This document shows, piece after piece, positions 34,563 through 38,730 of a stretch of 38,730 nt of DNA. Within the stretch, counting starts at the first letter, position 1. Each line of letters starts with the position of its first letter. The DNA lies in IMG/VR virus record IMGVR_UViG_3300043331_002300, positions 1 to 38,730 of that record; one strand, 5' to 3'. The position numbers and the translations under genes were made by a program. This DNA comes from a virus. The notes beneath the pieces were generated by a model. That model did no database searches. It worked only from the letters and a program-made list of their open reading frames with translations, and was not told the DNA's origin.

Positions 34563-37481
34563 TCATCGCGTGATCCCGTACTTGCGGTCGATGGCCGCCC
34601 GGCGCTCCTTGAGCTCGTCGGCGCGCTCCGGACGCCGGCGGGTCAGCTCGTACTGGCGGGGCCAGTCCCGCTCGAAGCGGGCCTCCCCGGCGTCGTCCCC
34701 GTACCGCTGCTTGTAGGCCGCGAGCTGGCGCCGGCCGTCCCGGACGGCGGCGTTCCCCCGCCGGATCTGGTCGGGCGTCCCCTGCACGGCGTCGAACTGG
34801 GGGACGGCGGCGTACTCGAAGTCGGCCCGCCCCTTGGCGTCGCGGGCCACCTGGGCGCCCGCCTGGATGTCGGCCAGGTCGTAGGCGTACAGCAGCCGGG
34901 AGCGCAAGAGCGCCGCCTTCTCCGCGTCGGTCGCCCGCTGGTAGACCGGGCTGGCCAGGAGCTCCCGGGTGGCCCGCCCCACCTCCGAGCCGTAGGCCCG
35001 CTGGAGGACGCGGCGCTGGGCGGGCGTCTGCGTCGCCCCGGCGTAGGCCTCCCGGCGGGCGTAGTCCCGCACCCCCACCCGCGCCGCGGTGAGGAGGGCG
35101 TCCCGCTCCGCCTGGGTCGTGGCCCGCCGGTAGGCCGGGCTCGCCAGGGCCTCCTCCCGCAGGGCGCGGTTGAGCCGGTCGACCTCCGTCCGCCCGGGCG
35201 AGGGCTCGGGGGGCGTCGTGCCGCCCAGGCGCTCCAGCGGCGTCCCGCTGGCCACCAGGGGCTGCCCCGTGGTGGGGTCGATGCGGGCCGGCAGGCGCTC
35301 GCGCAGGCCCGGGATCCGCTCCTGGGCCCGCTCCAACGGGTTGCCCCGCTCGACCTCCCGCAGGTAGGGGTCGGTCGCCCGGGCCAGGGGCGCCGCCGCG
35401 GCCAGGGGACGCCCGACCAGCCCCCCCAGCGTCTCGGCCGAGGCCTCCAAGAACTGCCCCCGCCCGGCCCGCTCGGCGAAGCGGGTGAGGTCGTCCAACC
35501 AGGAGTCGCCCAGCGCCGTGGCGGCGACTTCGTTGATCAGGGCCTTCCCGCCGGCGAAGCCGGCCTGCACGCCCGTGCCCCCCCTGGCGCTCGCACGGCG
35601 GTAGGCGTCGACGGCGTTGGCCACCAGGTCCATCTGAGTCCCGACCGCGCCCAGGGCCCGGTTCGGGAACCAGAAGACGCGCGAGGTGCCCCGCGGCCCG
35701 GCCCCGGGCACCTCCACCTTCCAGCTGTTGCGCCGCCACAGCGGGTCGCCGGCGGCGTTGCGCTGCCCCTCCAGGGCGGCACGCTCGTTCGGGTCGTCCG
35801 GGCCGTCGCCGGTGATGGCCCCGTGGGCGGCCTGGTAGCCCAGCGCCAGGGTGGTGCCCAGCGCGGCCCCGATCCGCCCCCGAGCCTGGGCCACGATCGC
35901 CGGGTCACGGGCGAGGAGGTCTGGCACGTGGACGGCCCCGCCGGTGGTCAGGTCGAGGGCCTGGCGCAGGATCCGCTCCGGGACGCGCACGTAGGGGGCC
36001 AGGGCGTAGGCGAAGCCGCCCCAGAGGCGATCGGGCAGCGGGGCGTCCGGGTCGGCCAGCTTCGCCCGGGCCCCGCTGAAGAGCTGGCCCAGGGCGGAGG
36101 GCTTCCCGGCGTAGGTGGCCTCCTCGGCGTAGCGCCGGGCGAAGTCGTCGAGCCCGGTCCCGTCGAGGCCGATCTGTTCGCCCAGCGCCCGCCCGCCGGC
36201 CTCGTTGAGGCTCCAGATGGCCCGGTCGGTCGCCGCGTTGGCCCGGGTCGCCCACGTCCCCAGGACGCGCCCCAGCCCGGGGCCCTCGGACAGCCCACCG
36301 GAGAGGGCCAGCTCCTGGGTCGTCCCGCCCAGGGCGGTCCCGGGGGCCTGCGTGCCCTCGAAGAAGACCCGCCGGCCCTCCCGCAAGGCCTCGGGGAGGG
36401 CCCCGGCCACGCCCCGGGCGTAGCGCGCGGCCCCGGCCGGGCCCCCCGCGCCGACCGCCTCGGCCACGTTGAGCCCGGTCTGAGCCAGCCCGCTGGTGAG
36501 GTTGGTGAACAGGCTCATGGGCCCGGCCAGGCTGTAGTTGTTGACGACCTCGAGCACGCTCCCCAGGGCCCTCGACCCCCGAGCGGCCTCCGGCCCGGCC
36601 GCTACGGCGCCCTGTAAGGCCTCGAGCTGCGCGGCGACCTCCGGCGGCGGCTCCCGCCCGACCGCCCGCGCCCGGCGCACCGCCTCCCGCTCGGCGGGCC
36701 CGAGCCCTCGAGCGACTCGCCCCGCCGCCGTCACCGCCTCCTCGGCCGGGGGCCCGGCCAGGCCCCCCACCTGCTCGAAGGCGCTCCCCGCCGCGCCGCG
36801 GGCCTGCTCGGGGGTCATCCCCATGGAGGTGCCGAAGGCCTCGAAGGGCCGGCCCACGACGTCGCCGATGGCCCCGGTGAGGCCCCGGGCCTGCTCGGCC
36901 AGCGGGGAGGTCTGCTCGAACTCGGCCCGAGGCGCGGCCCCGGCGGCCGCGGCCCGGCCCAGGGTGTCCCACGGCGTGGGGTGGGGGCCCCCCGACTCGC
37001 GCCAGGCCTGGAAGCCCTCCCCCAGCCCGCTGATCTGCTCCTGGGCCTGGGACGCCCAGTCCCCTGCCCCCTCGGCCGCCTCGCCCACGCCGGTAGCCGG
37101 CCGGGTAACGGCCCCACCCAGACGGGCGCCGGCCACGTCCAGGCCTCCCCGCACGGCCGTGCCCATATCGCTGGCCGTCTGCCCCACGCCCCGGGCGAGG
37201 CCCCCGGCGAGCTCGCCCAGGCCGCCGGTGACCGGCGCCGGGGCCCGGGACGGGGGCTCCTCGGCGGGCGCGGCCTCGGGCTCGAGGGGCGGCGGGGGTG
37301 GCGGGGACGGCGGCGGGGGGACGAAGGCCCGGGCCTGGTCGGCGAGCTCGTGGAGGCGGCGCTGAGCGTCCAGGGCCCAGGAGGCGTGGGTCAGGTCGTC
37401 GACCAGGGGCTGCGTCGTCTCCGTCCACTTGCGAGTCGCCCAGTCGCGGAAGCGGTCGAGCGGGATCGGGGGCAACGGCAT
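34563..37481 (-). CDS. Very large internal virion (ejection-type) protein
   Basis: A 972-residue structural protein, mostly helical. Starts MPLPPIPLDRFRDW, has a proline run (PPPPSPPPPPPLEP) near 55-70, glycine/alanine-rich amphipathic stretches in the middle that may insert in membranes (GLARGVGQTASDMGTAVRGG), a central region with SLAGPMSLFTNLTSGLAQTG, and charged helices to the end (ELKERRAAIDRKYGITR). Composition, size and location between virion genes match podovirus proteins ejected with DNA. ATG 37481 is preferred; the frame is open to 37517. No enzyme motif is recognised. Confidence 0.65.
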   Translation of the reverse strand: MPLPPIPLDRFRDWATRKWTETTQPLVDDLTHASWALDAQRRLHELADQARAFVPPPPSPPPPPPLEPEAAPAEEPPSRAPAPVTGGLGELAGGLARGVGQTASDMGTAVRGGLDVAGARLGGAVTRPATGVGEAAEGAGDWASQAQEQISGLGEGFQAWRESGGPHPTPWDTLGRAAAAGAAPRAEFEQTSPLAEQARGLTGAIGDVVGRPFEAFGTSMGMTPEQARGAAGSAFEQVGGLAGPPAEEAVTAAGRVARGLGPAEREAVRRARAVGREPPPEVAAQLEALQGAVAAGPEAARGSRALGSVLEVVNNYSLAGPMSLFTNLTSGLAQTGLNVAEAVGAGGPAGAARYARGVAGALPEALREGRRVFFEGTQAPGTALGGTTQELALSGGLSEGPGLGRVLGTWATRANAATDRAIWSLNEAGGRALGEQIGLDGTGLDDFARRYAEEATYAGKPSALGQLFSGARAKLADPDAPLPDRLWGGFAYALAPYVRVPERILRQALDLTTGGAVHVPDLLARDPAIVAQARGRIGAALGTTLALGYQAAHGAITGDGPDDPNERAALEGQRNAAGDPLWRRNSWKVEVPGAGPRGTSRVFWFPNRALGAVGTQMDLVANAVDAYRRASARGGTGVQAGFAGGKALINEVAATALGDSWLDDLTRFAERAGRGQFLEASAETLGGLVGRPLAAAAPLARATDPYLREVERGNPLERAQERIPGLRERLPARIDPTTGQPLVASGTPLERLGGTTPPEPSPGRTEVDRLNRALREEALASPAYRRATTQAERDALLTAARVGVRDYARREAYAGATQTPAQRRVLQRAYGSEVGRATRELLASPVYQRATDAEKAALLRSRLLYAYDLADIQAGAQVARDAKGRADFEYAAVPQFDAVQGTPDQIRRGNAAVRDGRRQLAAYKQRYGDDAGEARFERDWPRQYELTRRRPERADELKERRAAIDRKYGITR

Positions 37482-37512
37482 CTCAACGGCCCCCCGGTAC
37501 ACTCGAAGCGCA

Positions 37513-37542
37513 GCCACCAGGGGGCTCTACCCCCCTGGTGGC
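37513..37542. terminator. 12-bp perfect hairpin between virion gene and HNH gene
   Basis: GCCACCAGGGGG (37513-37524) and CCCCCTGGTGGC (37531-37542) pair across a six-base loop, upstream of both the minus-strand virion gene and the plus-strand HNH gene. There is no U-tract. It may mark one edge of the inserted HNH gene. Confidence 0.45.
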
Positions 37543-37566
37543 CACTTCGCCACAAGGAGTTGGCTT

Positions 37567-38079
37567 GTGACGCCGGACGATCCTACCGAACGCTGGTTGC
37601 CCGTCGTGGGGTACGAGGGACTCTACGAAGTCAGCGACCAGGGGAGACTGCGCTACGCCGACGGCCGGCTGGTCAGCCCCGAGTACGTGCGGGTCAAGCT
37701 GCACCACGGTGGGAAGACCCGCCACTTCCAACTCCACCGCCTGATCGCCGCCGCCTTCCTCGGCCCCATCCCCACTGACCAGGAGGTCAACCACCGGAAC
37801 GGGCTGAAGAACGACAACGCCCTGGCAAACCTGGAGTACCGCACCCACGCCGAGAACATCCGTCACGCCTACGCGACCGGCATCGCCGTCCGGCCTCGGG
37901 GCGACCGTAACCACCGCACCCGCTACAGCGAGGCGACCAAGGCGTCCTGGCGTCGGCGATACCTCGCCGGGGGCGTGACGATCAAGCAGTTGGCGGCGGA
38001 GGCCGGCGCGTCGTTCTGCACGGTTCATGTCGCCGTCACCGGGTGGGAGCGTCGTCGTCTCCGTCGTCGTCGACCCTAG
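37567..38079 (+). CDS. Free-standing HNH endonuclease (NUMOD4/HNH_3 type)
   Basis: A homing-type endonuclease of 170 residues. The NUMOD4 motif ERWLPVVGYEGLYEVSDQGR is near the start. The HNH_3 core has FQLHRLIAAAFLGP, DQEVNHRNGLKNDN and LANLEYRTHAENIRHA. A helix-turn-helix-like end (GVTIKQLAAEAGASFCTVHVAV) gives sequence binding, as in NUMOD1-type tails. GTG 37567 has AAGGAG seven bases upstream. It lies on the strand opposite to its neighbours and its stop shares bases with the stop of the convergent gene, as expected for an inserted mobile gene. Confidence 0.88.
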   Translation: MTPDDPTERWLPVVGYEGLYEVSDQGRLRYADGRLVSPEYVRVKLHHGGKTRHFQLHRLIAAAFLGPIPTDQEVNHRNGLKNDNALANLEYRTHAENIRHAYATGIAVRPRGDRNHRTRYSEATKASWRRRYLAGGVTIKQLAAEAGASFCTVHVAVTGWERRRLRRRRP

Positions 38080-38730
38080 TACCGCAGGGTGCCGGCGCTC
38101 GGCCCGGAATACCGCGGCGCCGCGTTTTGGAGCGCCTGGAGGAAGTCGTTCTCGTCGTACCCGGCGGCGCCGTACAGCCCGGTCACCATGGCCTTCTGCG
38201 AGGTCGGCAGCGCACTCCATGACGCCAGATTGAATTGGTTCGGGGAGCGGAGGGCGTAGTCGCCGGCGCCCTGGCCGGTGGCTTGTGTCGGTGCCCCACC
38301 CGTCGTCGAGGTCAGGTCGCCGATGCGACTCTGAAGGGTCGCCGGCCCAGGCGTCCCCTGGGCCTGGCTCCCAGCGATCTGGTAGTTCCCCGCCAGGGCC
38401 CGGAGCGCGTCCTGGAGGCCGCCGGGAGTGCTCTGCGAGAGCTGGGCGTACCGCGCCCAATCCTTCGGCCCTTGGAGCCCGGCTTGCAATTGCAAGAGGC
38501 TCAGCGCCCCCGCCTGCTGCTGCCCCCGCTCTTGGAAGCCCTGGCTCCAGAGCTGCTGCTGCTTGGCGAGCGTGTCCGCCCCCTGGTACGTCCCGGTGAG
38601 GCCGGCCGCCGTCACCCCTTCGGTGAACCGCTGCTTCGCCTCATCGAACGTGCGCTGCCACGCCTCCTGTGCTTTCTGCATCGCGAGCTTCTCGTCGCCG
38701 ACCGCCATGGTCCACTCGGAGTACGCCTGC
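38076..38730 (-). CDS. Virion protein, helical, Gln-rich (partial, runs off right edge)
   Basis: The frame is open to the right edge, so the N-terminus is missing; ATG 38708 lies inside it and is probably not the start (the reading before it is QAYSEWT). Visible are a coiled coil (KAQEAWQRTFDEAKQRF), Gln-rich repeats (KQQQLWSQGFQERGQQQ), then Thr/Gly/Pro-rich linkers and a C-terminal part with LPTSQKAMVTGLYGAAGY. Composition resembles ejection or tail proteins of podoviruses. The stop overlaps that of the HNH gene. The function is inferred from location. Confidence 0.6.
   Translation of the reverse strand, partial: QAYSEWTMAVGDEKLAMQKAQEAWQRTFDEAKQRFTEGVTAAGLTGTYQGADTLAKQQQLWSQGFQERGQQQAGALSLLQLQAGLQGPKDWARYAQLSQSTPGGLQDALRALAGNYQIAGSQAQGTPGPATLQSRIGDLTSTTGGAPTQATGQGAGDYALRSPNQFNLASWSALPTSQKAMVTGLYGAAGYDENDFLQALQNAAPRYSGPSAGTLRY

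Noticed and set aside
1-38730. tRNA genes, rRNA, CRISPR arrays and insertion sequences
   Set aside because: Looked for T-loop GGTTCRA motifs, regularly spaced repeats and transposase motifs on both strands by eye; none was convincing.

Overview
The window is a very GC-rich (roughly 70% by eye), tightly packed stretch of a temperate tailed bacteriophage or prophage. It holds about 55 genes, most on the minus strand and many joined by ATGA, GTGA or TGATG stop/start overlaps. Ribosome binding sites are strong (AGGAGG-type), GTG starts are common, and several short hairpins lack a U-tract. This suits a high-GC bacterial host such as an actinomycete, Chloroflexota or Deinococcota member; the sequence alone does not fix the host. 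I see no tail tape measure and no long-tail tube or sheath genes. The virion genes (P22-type portal, large internal or ejection-type proteins, a nozzle-like protein) point to a short-tailed, podovirus-like particle.

Layout, left to right. 1-3.3 kb: portal (cut by the left edge), large terminase, small-terminase-like protein and a small unknown gene. 3.3-9.8 kb: a coiled-coil/winged-helix protein, a PrimPol-SF3 helicase, a ParB-like/DNA methyltransferase fusion, a PD-(D/E)XK nuclease with a possible B3-like DNA-binding domain, a vWA protein and a membrane-anchored lytic transglycosylase. 9.8-15.5 kb: an early operon with several zinc ribbons, a J-domain protein, a Cas4/RecB-like nuclease, a RecT-like annealing protein and an ERCC4-like nuclease. 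15.5-19.2 kb: the lysogeny region, with a Cro-like gene, divergent operators and a leftward promoter, an XRE repressor, a large serine integrase and a ribbon-helix-helix regulator. 19.3-20.4 kb: five small plus-strand genes including a SWIM zinc finger. 20.4-22 kb: a lysis cassette of small membrane proteins and a C39-like peptidase. 22-28.9 kb: tail fibre with a self-cleaving S74-type C-terminus, a paralogue of its N-terminus, nozzle-like and adaptor proteins, and small head or decoration genes. 29-38.7 kb: major capsid, scaffold, internal virion proteins and a lytic transglycosylase/M23 virion lysin, interrupted by a plus-strand membrane protein and a plus-strand HNH endonuclease; the last gene runs off the right edge.

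If the molecule is circular, terminase-portal at the left end would lead into the internal virion proteins, scaffold and capsid at the right end. That is the usual podovirus order, so the window is probably most of a phage genome opened near the portal gene.

Most notable points: a methyltransferase/nuclease/vWA cassette with a more AT-rich look than its surroundings; a TGTGA-N6-TCACA site placed exactly at -41.5 of a predicted leaderless plus-strand promoter; an 18-bp exact repeat about 30 nt upstream of both the portal and the capsid start codons; and a virion lysin with a degenerate M23 domain and three copies of a W-x-R-x-Y motif. All functions are inferred from reading the sequence; no database search was run.
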